DNA of 64,000 nucleotides from positions 1 to 64,000 of the forward strand of contig JAOVFP010000005.1 of the NCBI GenBank assembly GCA_025738555.1, given 5' to 3'. Source of the DNA: Cyathus striatus. Taxonomy: Eukaryota; Basidiomycota; Agaricomycetes; Agaricales; Nidulariaceae. Positions 1 to 11,498 of this stretch are shown here, one piece after another. The notes under the pieces are model-generated. The model was not told the origin of the DNA. It made no database searches and saw only the letters and a program-made list of their open reading frames with translations. The number at the start of each line of letters is the position of its first letter. Position 1 is the first letter of the stretch. Both the position numbers and the translations under genes were made by a program.

Positions 1-447
1 TTTAATGTCATACAAGATTTTGTGATGCTGTGAAAGTTAGGTGCATTTTGAGAATTATTATGCATGGAGTGCTTGTAATCACATAAAAATTTCTATAGTG
101 TACATTTACATTGTAATACATAACATAGAGGAAGTTTTTTTTGTGTAGGATGCCTGTACATCGAGAATTGGTTAAGTGTACAGATGAGAAGGGGCTGTAC
201 AACTGAGTGATCAAACCCTGTAACAGGTTTGCACAGGTCTGCCCTGGTCTGCCGACATCCGTTGACTAGATGTGAAAAAGTCTATAGCCCTATCAGTAAC
301 CATGACGTGCCGCCCTAGTGCATGACATTAAGCGATGTCAAGTTTTGACAGGTTTGCTATATAACAGGATGCCTAGGAACGATCCACCTTTTGTTTTTCT
401 CCCGTTCCTCCCTCTCCTCCCTTTCTAACTTTCTTTGGGAGATTGGT
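1..447. other. Upstream flank of the split membrane gene
   Basis: I see no convincing gene here. An ATG at 369 opens a peptide that looks like a signal sequence (MPRNDPPFVFLPFLPLLPF) but stops at 426-428, in a different frame from the membrane-protein exon that follows. It could be a frameshifted signal peptide of that gene or chance. The short word caggt(c/t)tg recurs around 224-250. Confidence 0.3.
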
Positions 448-574
448 ATGCAAAATAAGACTATCCTACCTAACGATACAAGTGTTCAATTTGATGGAAA
501 GGGATGGGTATCTACAGAGTTGTGTGCATTTATGACCTGCTCTGCCGGGGACTCTGTATCATTTACGTTTACAG
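448..574 (+). CDS. Exon 1 of the split membrane gene
   Basis: This block encodes NKTILPNDTSVQFDGKGW and then AGDSVSFTFTG, the first beta-strand half of the extracellular domain. The frame is open upstream to 349, but the first ATG is at 448. The coding sequence ends with ACA G at 571-574, followed by a GTATAA donor at 575. Without splicing the frame stops at TGA 601-603. The single leftover G pairs with GG at 12019-12020 to give the Gly codon of FTFTG|TAIYF. Confidence 0.6.
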
Positions 575-603
575 GTATAACCCTCTGTTTATATACACTA
601 TGA

Positions 604-965
604 GTCATTAGGGAAAGCCGAATTTCATAATTTAGTATAATTTAGTATAATTTTTGATAGTTGACTAGATATGCATGTTTAACACAAATTATTCAAAATT
701 TAAATAGATTTTACACCTGACTTTTAAATGTTGCAAGTTTTGCTAAATGTATGGGAAATTTTGAAAATTTTCGCATAATTTAAATGGATTTTATGCATTT
801 ATATTACATACATGAGATATGGCACTATCATACCATAATCTGATAAAGGTGTGCATCTGTGAAAGAATTAACATAAAACACATTACATTTATCCAATACA
901 TTGCTACTGGACCAAATTTAGGGAAAAGATGAGCACTTCTATGAATGTTAGCCACAGAAATAATA
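604..965. other. AT-rich stretch without a gene
   Basis: There are no coding signals. Repeated words such as aatttagtataattt occur near 638-655. The 3' end of the minus-strand Plavaka remnant begins just to the right. Confidence 0.4.
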
Positions 966-2755
966 CTACATAGTGGCCCACCAGATCAGTCTTTAGCAGG
1001 AGTAATCTTGTACAATAGATGCTTGGGATCAGGTTCATGTGAGAATTTTATGAACCATTCAATGTAAGCTAGATGCTCTGGTACTTCAGCAGTAGATGTA
1101 AACAAATAACTTCTTGTTGTTTCTGTTAGAGAAAAAATAAGTCTTACTCGCCCAATATGGTAACCTAAAAATTCTAATGTAGTATCCTTTTATATTGCAG
1201 TAATAAAATTCATACCATCTGTACCAGTATTGATTCCAGTTCCATCATTAATATATGCTGTATCAAAGTGACCAGGAATGATTTGATGCTTTTTATTCAC
1301 ATATTGAGGACATGCATGAATAGAGTCTGCAGTGTAGATTTGATTTTCAAAAGGATCTTTGTGAGTAAATTTTATGTAGTGCCATATTTGGAACTTCTGT
1401 GTAGGTAAATGTACATCCCAAAGATCATGTTCAAGCTGAGCAATTGAATCAAGCCCAGGATTATTGGTTATTGTAACAAATTGAGCACCATATTCCTGAG
1501 TAATTTTATCAATTGTAACTGTATGACAACTTGGGTGAACAACATGATCAAGTTCAAGACCCAGGAGGTTGCCATATTTTTTTATCAACTTGTGGGCACC
1601 CAGTAAGCTGCCAAGTAATATACTGTTCATGACGGTGGATCTTCTCTTTTCTGGATAGCCAGGTGTCATTTGTGCAAACTCATCCTTACAATTTGTAGCA
1701 CAATATGCATTTTTGGCAAGGTCAATATGAAGTCTCTCAGTATATTCAGTATTGAAATTGTCAGTTGTGCCATACAGTTTAATAAGTCTCTTATAATGAC
1801 TCATGAAATGAAGTTTTGGAAGGTTAAATGTTAGTGACAGACAAGCAAAATGCTCAAAGTCAAACTCAAACAACAAAGAAAGGAAAGCAAAGTGAATCTT
1901 ATTGCAAGTCTGGAATAAACTAGCACAAGAATAAAGAAGAACTAATTAAAATGACCATATTAATAGTAATGTCCTCAAGGTAATCACATGTATCTACTGC
2001 CTACACTACAACACATGTTACTGTGCTTCTACTATGCAAATTCATGTACTACATGTGTTAAGAGTACATAAAAGGCATGGCTGAACTGTGCACTGTGCCC
2101 ATAGTTTTGATGAATGTCGCATGTTGATATGCATGGTCTTCACATTGTTATGTCACATGACTGATCACGTGATGATAAGATAAGATATGAGCGGATTAGA
2201 TAAGATAATGAGCGAAATCCTAACATTAAAGTTTCATGTATACCAAGATCAACAAATATTGATTTGTTTCTATGGAATTGACTTAGAGCATAATCAAGAA
2301 GAAGTGTATCATCTGTATGAATTGAATATTGTGCAAGAAAAACAAAATCAAGAATGGCTCGAACAGCACAGATAAGATGGGTAGATGAGAGACCATCAGG
2401 GAGTGGAATATCAATAACAAGTCCAACTAAGATACAAGCCATTTGACTGTGTTCCTGACCTGTTACATGTAATAGTGAGCTGATTCCTTTCATAAACAGA
2501 TGAATATTATGATTTGGAGGAAGTCATTGACAGCATGCATTAATTTCAGCTGAACCACATGCAGCTATTATCCATGAAATAAGATGTTTTACAATACCCT
2601 GATATAGCTGGTGAAGAATATCTGGAGTAATAGACTGATATATATTAACATATGGTAAGTTTTTCCAAAATGGTTCAGCTACAGGTTTGATTCCTGCCTC
2701 TTTGCAAACTTGTAAAAATCCAGCAGGATCAGTATCAAATGACGACAGAGCATTT
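966..2755 (-). mobile_element. Plavaka-family transposase remnant, 5'-truncated and interrupted
   Basis: Read on the minus strand, the translation follows the C-terminal half of Plavaka transposases (CACTA-related, common in Agaricomycetes). At about 2755-2500 it reads CKEAGIKPVAEPFWKNLPYV and ITPDILHQLYQGIVKHLISW. From 2493 it reads GISSLLHVTGQEHSQM and then LDFVFLAQYSIHT. At about 1825-1190 it reads FNLPKLHFMSHYKRLIKLYG and TEYTERLHIDLAKNAY. At about 1160-966 it reads LGYHIGRVRLIFSLTET and PEHLAYIEWF, ending with a TGA near 981. The N-terminal half is missing upstream of about 2755. Frameshifts, stops (for example near 1190) and a 398-bp MITE at 1828-2225 make it inactive. Family assignment rests on recognised conserved blocks, not on a database search. 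Confidence 0.85.
1828..2225 (-). mobile_element. 398-bp MITE inserted in Plavaka, flanked by TTAA
   Basis: The ends are TGTTAGTGAC... and ...ATCCTAACA, giving a short TGTTAG terminal inverted repeat. TTAA lies on each side (1824-1827 and 2226-2229). Removing the element plus one TTAA restores the Plavaka frame (GIHE-T-FNLPKLH). A TTAA duplication is typical of piggyBac-type insertion, but the ends are not piggyBac-like, so the superfamily is open. A second copy in the opposite orientation lies at 3403-3779. Confidence 0.7.
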
Positions 2756-2776
2756 ATTACACTGCATGCATGCCTT

Positions 2777-2983
2777 GATATTTCAATGTGAAATAGCTTT
2801 GAAATATCGTGGAAATATTTCTTATATTACATCATTATTTCACTTTGTAATACTCTTACAATTCATATATGATATTTCTCACATATTTGAAAGTCATGAT
2901 AACAAAGAAATATTGAAACCCAGATCCCCATTTTATTTGAAATCCTTTATTCAATATTTCAAAGGTTTTTCACATATGAAATA
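2777..2983. mobile_element. Small inverted-repeat element, about 207 bp
   Basis: Arms of about 33 bp are imperfect inverse complements: gatatttcaatgtgaaatag at the left and the complement of tttcaaaggtttttcacata at the right. The element lies where Plavaka homology stops, so it marks or caused the truncation. I could not fix a target duplication. Confidence 0.5.
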
Positions 2984-2986
2984 ACA

Positions 2987-3403
2987 AAGAAATATTTATT
3001 TGTCACACTGGGTAATCACAATGAGCTTTGTCTACCATTGTCTCATCTTTGTGACATATGTCACAAGGTTCTTATCTAAGAGATCTTAGCAAGATCTTAG
3101 TGGCATTGTGACATATGTCACATTTGTCACACTGGGATAACTGTGATGACTGTGACGACTGCGACATGTGTGACAAGTGTGACAAGTGTGACACCTGTGA
3201 CGACTGTGACGATTGCAGCAAGTGTAACAATGGTGACACTGTGACACTGTTGGACAAATGTGATAATCATGATATATGTCACAATGCCACTAAGATCTTG
3301 CTAAGATCTCTTAGATAAGAACCTTGTGACATATGTCACAAAGATGAGACAATGGTAGACAAAGCTCATTGTGATTACCCAGTGTGACAAATAAATATTT
3401 CTT
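2987..3403. mobile_element. Palindromic MITE with 134-bp arms and a 9-bp tandem core
   Basis: The left arm (2987-3120) and right arm (3270-3403) are near-perfect reverse complements, beginning AAGAAATATTTATTTGTCAC. The core (3121-3269) is a degenerate 9-bp tandem repeat of the type TGTGACnAC. A single strand could fold into a very long hairpin. Short ORFs across the core encode Cys-Asp repeats only because the repeat unit is three codons long. No clear target duplication was found. Confidence 0.75.
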
Positions 3404-3779
3404 GTTAGGATTTCGCTCCTTATCTTATCTAATCCGCTCATATCTTATCTTATCATCACGTGATCAGTCATGTGACATAACAATGCGGAGACCATGCATA
3501 TCAACATGTGATATTCATCAAGACTACAGGCACAGTGCACAGTTTGGCCATGCCTTTTACATACTTTTAACACATGTAGTACATGAGTTTGCACAGTAGA
3601 AGTACAGTAACATGCATTGTAGTGTAGGCAATAGATACATGTGATTACCTTGAGGACATTACTATTAATATGGTCATTTTAATTAGTTTTTCTCTATTCT
3701 TGTGCTAGTTTATTCCAGACTTGCAATAAGATTCACTTTTGAGTTTGACTTCGAGCATTTTACTTGTCTGTCGCTAACA
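3403..3779 (+). mobile_element. Second copy of the TGTTAG-ended MITE
   Basis: This is the reverse-complement homologue of 1828-2225, starting TGTTAGGATTTCGCTCC and ending TGTCTGTCGCTAACA. Shared internal words include TAATCCGCTCATATCTTATC and CATCACGTGATCAGTCATGT. Here it abuts the palindromic MITE, and no TTAA flank is preserved. Confidence 0.75.
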
Positions 3780-4271
3780 AAAGCACAAGAATCCACCTCG
3801 TTTCTCGACCTCAAACTCTCTCCTGCCAACCCCCAGCAAAACTTTTCTCTTTACATCATTTCCTGTTCTTTGGACCTTTGGATCCTTAGACATACACCCC
3901 ATTTGATAGTCTTGTTCATTGTGCTTGGACACATGAGAGGATAGTGTAATGTTGAGCCTGACACTTCCTAATTACCGAACATCTTAGGCCCTCTGCCTTG
4001 AGTTTGGCACGGCACCAGTGACTGGGGAGGTTACCACATGTTGCCTCAGCTGGTACTATCTGCAAATTGGTGTGTGTGAGACTTAGGATGTCTCACTAGT
4101 CTCTGAGCCCCTTCAAAAGCATCTGATACCTAATCTTTCATTCTGGCACCTATCACCCATTCCCAAACCCTCCATACACTCCATTCCCAATCCTATCATA
4201 TTCCATCATTCTCTGTATCAATCTATACTCCTTGATCACACCCCACCCCTTACACTCGTAATTTGAGAGCC
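3780..4271 (+). other. Leader region of the gypsy element, possible 5' LTR
   Basis: The stretch from about 3949 (tgtaatgttgagcctgac) to about 4260 begins with TG and precedes gag, as an LTR plus primer-binding region would. No matching 3' LTR exists in the window, so this cannot be confirmed. Nothing else is recognised. Confidence 0.3.
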
Positions 4272-5787
4272 ATGTCAGTAGACTCCAACAACTCAGATTT
4301 CGATCCTAACATCTATCCTTCACTTGCTCAAACCCTTCTCTACCCTCTACCCACACCTTGACCTATAATCCCCATTCCTCACATCCTTACTATTGTCACC
4401 AAAGCAGGACACAATGATAGAGTAAGAATCAGCACCCCCACCGAATACCAACCCCTGTAGAAAGAGACTTCTACTCTCCATCAGGATATGAGACCCTTCT
4501 TAACACCATACATAATGACAGACAAGATCTTCCCACTCCCACCTACCCCAACTTCAATCTATAATGGAACCTGAACATCTTGCACCACCAGCTTGACCAA
4601 CAGCCCCATCACCATTACAACCCTTTGGGATAATTGATCCCAAAGGAAACCTGCAATTTCCCCCATCATGACCCCCATCACCACCACCTAACCCTCCAAA
4701 TCCATCAGTAGAAAGAGGAATTTTTGGATTACATGCACCTATAATGGAAACTGCCAAAGCCACTTCTATAATGGCTAGGAGACAAAGAGATGCAGTAACG
4801 GATAGAGCTCTCAAGATTGAGAAGCCTGAGAAATTCATAGGAGATTGTAAACATGCAAGAGCTTGGATGAGATCATTAGAATCATACTTCACCAGATCTC
4901 AAGTAAATCCCCTCAAACATGAAATAAAGATAAGGTTCATGCTGAGCCTTATAGATGGATCTAAGAATCAGATGGCATTGGCCTGGGTTGATCGTATAAT
5001 GATCATTATGGAACAACCAAGTGGGAAAACTTTCGAAAATATTGAGGACGACTTTTTACATTACTTCAGAGTATATTCAGAAATGCAGGATGCTCAGGAT
5101 GAACTCAACAACTGTTATCAAGGACGATGGACAGTTGAAGAATTCACAATTAAATTCGCAGCTATTGCTGGATGAACAGGATACAATGACGCCGCCATCA
5201 TTAGAAAGTATAAGGATAAATTGGATCCTAGAATACTTGAAATGATTGTCATGCATGGAACTCCAGATAACTTACGATTATGGTATGAAACTGCACAGGA
5301 AATTGATTGAGAACACAGGAACATTTATAGGAACAAAAACCCCCAACAACCATTTAACTCTGGACAAAATCAGAACTTCGGACAATGACAAGGCATGCAG
5401 AATACCCAACAGGGCAGACCATGACCAAATCAGTTCCAACCTCCAAACCAAGGACCCTGATTCCCCTAGAATCAGGCACCTCCACCCAACCAAGCCAATC
5501 TCACGGTATTGCAAGGAGGAGATCGCATGAATATTGATGCCTTGAAACATGAAGGATAATGTTTTTACTGTAAGGAAAAAGGACACATGGCTAACACATG
5601 CCCTAAGAAACAGAACTGAGGCCCCTATGTACAACATAGTAACAATATGGACAATTCTTATGTAAATAATTCTGTACCAGTAGTATCTACCAGTAGCATT
5701 GTAGAATTACCAGATATCACTAAATTATCAGAGGAGCAATGTGCATTACTAATGACTCAATTGGGTTTTCCCCAAGGCCAGCAGTGA
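4272..5787 (+). pseudogene. Ty3/gypsy gag remnant
   Basis: The clear gag frame runs from about 4690 through 4744 to TGA 5785-5787. The capsid-like part reads EKPEKFIGDCKHARAWMRSL..., then DDFLHYFRVYSEMQDAQDEL and NCYQGRWTVEEFTIKFAAIA. It is followed by a Gln/Pro/Asn-rich linker and a CCHC zinc knuckle (CFYCKEKGHMANTC) near 5556-5600. Several in-frame TGA, TAG and TAA codons interrupt it (for example 5173-5175). Most sit where Arg or Gln is expected, consistent with C-to-T change. The frame stays constant apart from these stops, so decay was mainly by point mutation. The N-terminus upstream of about 4690 is poorly preserved; an ATG at 4272 in another frame may be the original start. It would package retrotransposon RNA. 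Confidence 0.85.
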
Positions 5788-8195
5788 GTGTGAACTCGCC
5801 AGCCTCAAATTATGTACTTTATAATGTAGCTGTACCTATGATAGATCTGGAATCAGAATTTGTATTGCTTCAAAAGGAACAATCTAAGCACATTTTCCCT
5901 AATCAGGAAGTAAAACCTAGAAACGTGTATTGGATCGCATGGAGATTAAAAGACCAAACCCTGGAACTTGCCTTGGCCTCTCTTAGTATTTGGACACACT
6001 CGAAATGGAAACTTGAAGTAATTCCAAAGATGGTTAAAGAACTGAATGATCTCTTAGATCAGGATGTAATTAAAGCATTAGAAGAACTCAAAGGACCCAA
6101 AAAGTTCATTCGAGGATCTAAAGGAAATCAAATGGATCTTGATCTAATGATTACTACTTTGGATACTCAATGAACTTATGGACTTAAAGCATTACTCGAG
6201 AGCAGAAGTACAGAAACTTATATTGATCGGAAGTTTGTAGAAAACAACTGTATTACAACTAAAAAATTCCCATGTCCAACTCCTGTTTATAATGCTGATG
6301 GAACCTTAAATAGTGATGGAGCAATTACAGATTATGTTGAACTCTGAGTCCAACTCGGAAGACATGTAGAAATTCTTCAATTTGCTGTCTCAAATTTAGG
6401 AAAAGCATCTATGTTTATTGGTTATGATTGGTTAAAAATTCATAATCCAGAAATAGATTGGAAGGAAGGATCAATTAAATTTACACATTGTCCAATGGAA
6501 TGTACTCTGCTGATCAATACTATGAATCCTGAAGAAGACAAATCAGATTTAGATCAACCAATAAATCTAGAAACTGATGATCAAATCATTGCAATTAATC
6601 TGTTCGAACAAATTGAACTATGGACCTTTCAAACAACTGCTTCGAAAATTGCTGAAGCTCAAAATCAGCAAAAACCTAAGAAGCATTGGAAGGAGACTAT
6701 CCCAATGTATTACCACAAATTTGAAAAAGTATTTGCAAAGGAATCTTTTGATAAACTTCCACCATGTAGACTATGGGACCATGCCATTTAATTATTACCA
6801 GGAGCAATGTCATTTGATTGTAAAATTTATTCTCTAAATTTAGATGAACAAAAACAATTAGATGAATTCCTTGATGAAAATCTAAATTCAAGGTGTATCC
6901 AACCTTCGAAATCACCTTGGGCATCACCATTCTTTTTTATTAAAAAGAAAGATGGTTCACTTTGACCAATCCATGATTATCAAAAGTTAAATAAAATGAC
7001 GGTTAAAAATAGATATCCATTACCATTGATTCAAGAACTTATAGATAAACTTAAAAAGGCATGATACTTCACAAAATTAGATATTTGATGGGGTTATAAT
7101 AATGTTTGAATCAAAGAAGGTGATGAACAATACACAGCCTTTAGAACCAACCATGGATTATTTGAACCTTTAGTCATGTTCTTCAGACTTACAAACTCTC
7201 CGGCCATGTTCCAAACCATGATGAATGATATTTTCAGAATGGAGATAAATGAAGGAACAGTAATCATTTACATGGATAATATCTTAATATTCACGGAAAC
7301 TCTAGAAGAACATCAAAAGATGGTAAAACATGTTCTTAGGAAATTAGAAGAACATGAATTATATCTTAAACCAGAAAAATGTTTCTTCAAAAAGGCAGAA
7401 GTCGAATATCTTGGTCTTATTATTTCCAAAAATTCTGTACACATAGATTCAGAAAAGGTTAAAGCAGTCATAGATTGGCCAGTACCAAATAATAAATGAG
7501 AGCTTCAACAATTTCTGGGTTTTATTAATTTCTATCAATGATTCATTCAAGGATTTGCTAAAATAGCAAAACCCCTTCATGAACTCACAGGTAAAAATGA
7601 ATGGAAATGGGAATTAGACCAGGCACTTGCATTTTTGCAACTTAAGGATCAAATAATCTCAGCACCGATTTTAGCCATGCCAAATGATGACGGAAAATAT
7701 AAAGTTGAAGCTGATTCCTCTGATTTTGCAAATGGAGCTATTCTTTCCCAACAACAACCAGATGGAAAATGGAAACCAATCACATTTTTATCACATGCCC
7801 TGAGTCCAATAGAGAGGAATTACGAAATCTATGATAAGGAAATGCTTGCTATCATGAGAGCTTTAGATATGTGGCGACAATATATTTTAGGAGCAAAGCA
7901 AATCTTCGAAATCTGGACAGATCATAAGAATTTACAGTACTTCAGAAAACTGCAAAAGTTAAATAGAAGACAGGCTTGATGGAATACCGAATTACAGGAA
8001 TTTCATTATACATTACACCATAAACCTGGAAACCAAATGACAAAAGCGGATTTATTATCATGAAGGGCTGGACATGATCAAGGAGATTTAGACAATGAGG
8101 ATCTTATATTACTCAAACCTGAACATTTCAGACAAACCTATGAAGTCCATGGAGAAGATGAAGAAATCATGGAACAAATTCATGTGCTTTCACTT
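5724..8195 (+). pseudogene. Ty3/gypsy pol remnant: protease, reverse transcriptase, RNase H; integrase missing
   Basis: Pol lies in the -1 frame relative to gag and overlaps it by about 64 nt (5724-5787). Protease near 6180-6500: the usual DSG active site reads ESR (LLESRST), so it is dead; GYDWLKIHNPEIDW follows. Reverse transcriptase 6800-7450: ASPFFFIKKKDGSL, FTKLDI and a catalytic box reading YMDN instead of YMDD, with the second Asp lost. RNase H 7560-8000: VEADSSDFANGAILSQ, YEIYDKEMLAIMRALDMW and WTDHKNLQYF keep the acidic residues. About ten in-frame stops occur, nearly all TGA at expected Arg positions (6171, 7497, 7977). Homology ends at about 8195, before any HHCC or DDE integrase, and no 3' LTR follows. 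Confidence 0.9.
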
Positions 8196-8939
8196 GTTTG
8201 GTTATGCAGGTCCATATTGGTCCATGCACATGTGGGAATTTGCTGTATGTGTGTAAACACTATTGCTTTCCATGCCCCAATTTTTCAACACTTCACCCAC
8301 AGTATTACGCTTCCCCACCACACCCCCTTAACTTTCTTTCTCTACTATCACCTATTTTACTATTACTGCCCATATATAATGCCCTCAAAGCCCACCAAGC
8401 TGAAGGTTCAACCAGCCACTCACAAAACTACAGTGAATACTCAAAGCAGGGCAAAGGAAGCAGCATCACAGCATGTTTCCGAAGGCCAAGGTACATCAAT
8501 CACTGCTTTAAATACATTGATACAGTTGAACTTGTCTTAACCCATAGGGGTCTGTGGACATAAAAACCTATGGGTTACTCTGGGTTATGGGCTGCTACGA
8601 TACAGAGCTGCTTATGTAATATGACTTCTGCTATATACAAAGATTGATTACATAATTAAAATTGCTACTTATGGAATTGTGTGATTCACACCCAAAGCTT
8701 GCAAGGCTATGCTCAACCTCTCTGGTATAGGGTGCAGTGACATTCAAGAGGTACTTTGACCTTTACAGGGTCCGCCTCATGACTTTGAGAGGGGTTTAAA
8801 TCATACTAGTGATAGCACAACGATAGAAATGTGCTGGGGTACTGTACAGTGTCAGCACAGAATAGAATGTAGCTACTTTCATATATTTGGTAGAAACCAC
8901 TTACTATTACGCCTGGCTACATTAAATATAAATATCAAA
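8196..8939 (+). other. Unassigned stretch with a short ORF (8379-8540)
   Basis: A 53-codon ORF starts MPSKPTKLKVQPATHKTT and stops at TAA 8538-8540. Its basic, Lys/Thr-rich start after a pyrimidine-rich leader could be the beginning of another retroelement or gene, but I cannot assign it. A small dyad aacccatagg...cctatgggtt lies at about 8538-8577. Nothing else is seen. Confidence 0.25.
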
Positions 8940-9349
8940 TGGGTGACTCTCCATAACGTCTGGAATGGTTTCTAGAGCCAGATTTCGATTCAGACTCGTT
9001 GAGCCGAGATGCCGTTGCTAAGGTTCATGAATAAGCGAAACTTTCATACTCAGCAAGACGAGGCCACCTGGTTCCAAACTTTGTTGTAGACATCGCATTT
9101 TTGCCTCTCAGACGACTTTCGACTCAATTTTACCATCCGCAGCGACTTGGAAATACATTTTTTTTCCCCCTCCACTTTTAGATACGCTCTAGAAGCGCTC
9201 TCAAACAACTTTCACCTCAATTTTACTGTCTGCAGTGGCTTCTTTCCAGATGCGTGACCACATTTTCAAACTCCACTCTTTGGAGCTTTCTGTCAGGAAC
9301 ATGTCTGCAACAGTGTCTGAAATTTCAGACTGTTATGGAGAGTCACCCA
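8940..9349. mobile_element. 410-bp MITE with TGGGTGACTCTCCATAAC termini
   Basis: The left end (8940-8957) and right end (9332-9349) are perfect 18-bp inverted repeats, extended by imperfect pairing (gtctggaat / atttcagac). The interior contains related direct words such as ctcaattttac and ctttc(g/a)(a/c)ctcaatttta. A target duplication is not obvious (flanks atatcaaa / ataaaatg), so the superfamily is unknown. Confidence 0.7.
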
Positions 9350-9544
9350 ATAAAATGATAGATATTGATTGGATAGTGATAGAAATGCAATGTAAGCGTT
9401 TCAGACACTGATGGACCTGACCCAAAGCCTGACCTAAAGCGTGACACGGAAGCATAAATTATGTCATATTTCCTTTTTAGGACGCAAGTATGGGTTACAG
9501 ATCTCTCTCAAACCTATAGTCTATAGCGACCAGCGTCACCAGTT

Positions 9545-11498
9545 ATGAATTTGAAAAGCAAGAAAGTTAAACGTAAGTTAGATTTCTGTAATTTTCTCAT
9601 TATATCGCTTACATGCTATATTGTAGCTATGAGTACTCAATCATTGCGACCTCCAAAGCTCCCAGTCATTCTTTCCGATTCGGACACGTCATCTCTTGAG
9701 AAGACTCACACACACTCCAATGCCCTGACTGATGGCAACGAGTCCGATGACCTGGAAGGGATAGATGCTGTGGGATTGAAACGAAAGCCCCTGGCGGAGG
9801 TACGTGCTATTTGCTTCATATATTGTGTATACTGATAATACTTTCGTTTATGTTCATTTTAGCGTGCTTTATGGGGTACTTGTAAGCCCAAAAGCGCAGT
9901 CAACGTGGCCAAAAGCTTAGACGATGACTACGAGGACACAAGTATTTACCAGCCAACAACAGTCGATATGAACGCCTACAACGCCACCAACAACGCCATC
10001 GACAACACTCATATGGACATAGACAAGGACGAGGATGTGGGGTGGTATATGGACAAGGACTTCGATGCCAGTAACGGTGATAACACTGATGCTGAGCTTG
10101 CGGTAAATGAAGAGGATAATGAAATAGAAAGTAGTAGGGTACAGGTGCTTCGAAAATCTAAGGTACGCATGCATCATTTGGAACTATACTACACAAATCC
10201 ACTAACATTTTCATCTAGAGTCGTGCTGATGCACATCGTGCAGAAGTACCCACTTGGGACAGTACTCCTCTGAAACCCCGTCGTATGAATAGTTCAGTGA
10301 GTCTTATCATGTATAGTCAATGGTTTATGTTTCAATCTCATTCTCTGTTGTTTCATTTAGATTTCAAATAAACGTACTAAGGCTAGTAAGCGGCACCGTG
10401 ACTCTGTGGTTGGAGACGATACTGTGTTTCATGCGACACACACTCGCCAACGTAACAAGGGGTGGCATGAAAGTGCACATTACATGCCGCCCTTTCCTGG
10501 CCGAGTATATTTAAAGCTAATGGATCAGCCTACTATTCTTCAGACAACGATTAGATCATCGATTCAGGAGGTTGTCGGTGATACACTCTTCAAGAACGTG
10601 TTTCCCAGCTTGGATGATAGCTACAAACCCTTCCGTAAAGTGCTCCGTGCTACTGCTCTACAACTGAAGTACTCCCATCTTGCTCATCGTTTTACAAAGG
10701 ACCCTGATTTCGGCAAGCAGTGTGCTTGCTTAGTATGTATATCACTATTTCGGCTCTTGTTCCTACTTATGCCTTTTACAGATTGCACAGCACTTGGCTG
10801 ACAATCGCGGAAAATTGAAGAACATGGCCGATGATAAGGTTCTTGCTATCTATGGACTCGAAAAATTGAACTATGACGAGTGCCGAAAATCTGTTCATGA
10901 TCTATTAAAGCAAACCTCATACATATATGCGAGAAAATCGGTGTGTGTTTTTATTAATTCATTTCGCATTTTCTGCTTATAATGTAATAATAGACTGGTG
11001 AGATCGACGGTAGAAAGCCATTCCAACACCCCGTTATTATCTCGCTACCGCGAGACGGGATCTTCCAGGCAAAACAAAAACTTCTTATTGCCGATCATGT
11101 ACATCGGTTCAAGTCCACGGTTACGGATAGTGTTGGGAAGAATGAGCTCGAAATTCCGGCTGCGATGCTCACTCTTATTGCAACAACGGTACAACTTATC
11201 TAGAGTTCAATTTTTGTATTATATTTACTATTCCTTTAGGTATACGCATGCCTTAGAGATTGGAAAACCGGAGAGCTAAACTCACGCAGTGATTTTAATG
11301 CGGACTTTCTCACCGACATATATAAGGACCATATCGTATTCCTAGGCGATATCCTTAGTGGAAGCAAAGCTAAGTATCACCATATGATGCACAACCTCTA
11401 TGTTATCTCTGCATATATCATTTTACTACCTACCCTGTCTTATTGCTTATATATTTCTATTGCAGTACACGCACAAAAAGCTCCCTTCCAGCCTCTAA
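9545..11498 (+). CDS. DUF6532-like protein, complete nine-exon gene
   Basis: Exons 9545-9572, 9627-9799, 9863-10162, 10219-10296, 10361-10732, 10782-10940, 10994-11188, 11240-11401 and 11466-11498 total 1500 nt (499 residues plus stop). All introns are 49-64 bp with GT...AG ends, and phase is kept throughout. The start ATG 9545 could be replaced by ATG 9629. Residues 1-180 are low-complexity and acidic (LSDSDTSSLEK, DMDIDKDEDVG). A basic patch SNKRTKASKRHRD follows, which may be a nuclear signal. The C-terminal 300 residues resemble the Agaricomycete domain DUF6532: QPTILQTTIRSSIQEVVGD, then IISLPRDGIFQAKQKLL, EIPAAMLTLIATTVYACLRD and DFLTDIYKDHIVFLGDIL. The function of this family is not known. 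The gene has no stops or frameshifts, unlike its transposon neighbours, and lies inside the putative giant intron of another gene on the same strand. Confidence 0.85.

Noticed and set aside
391..447. TTG start for the exon 1 ORF
   Set aside because: TTG initiation is not expected in a fungal nuclear gene; ATG 448 or an upstream exon is more likely.
3115..3318. Cys-Asp-rich ORF resembling a metal-binding peptide
   Set aside because: It is the translation of a 9-bp tandem repeat between two palindrome arms; the opposite strand gives a Ser-rich ORF of the same kind.
3949..4270. Certain LTR call for the gypsy element
   Set aside because: No second copy exists in the window to define LTR boundaries; kept only as a low-confidence leader.
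8196..8540. Integrase domain of the gypsy element
   Set aside because: No HHCC or DDE motif follows the RNase H in any frame; homology simply stops.
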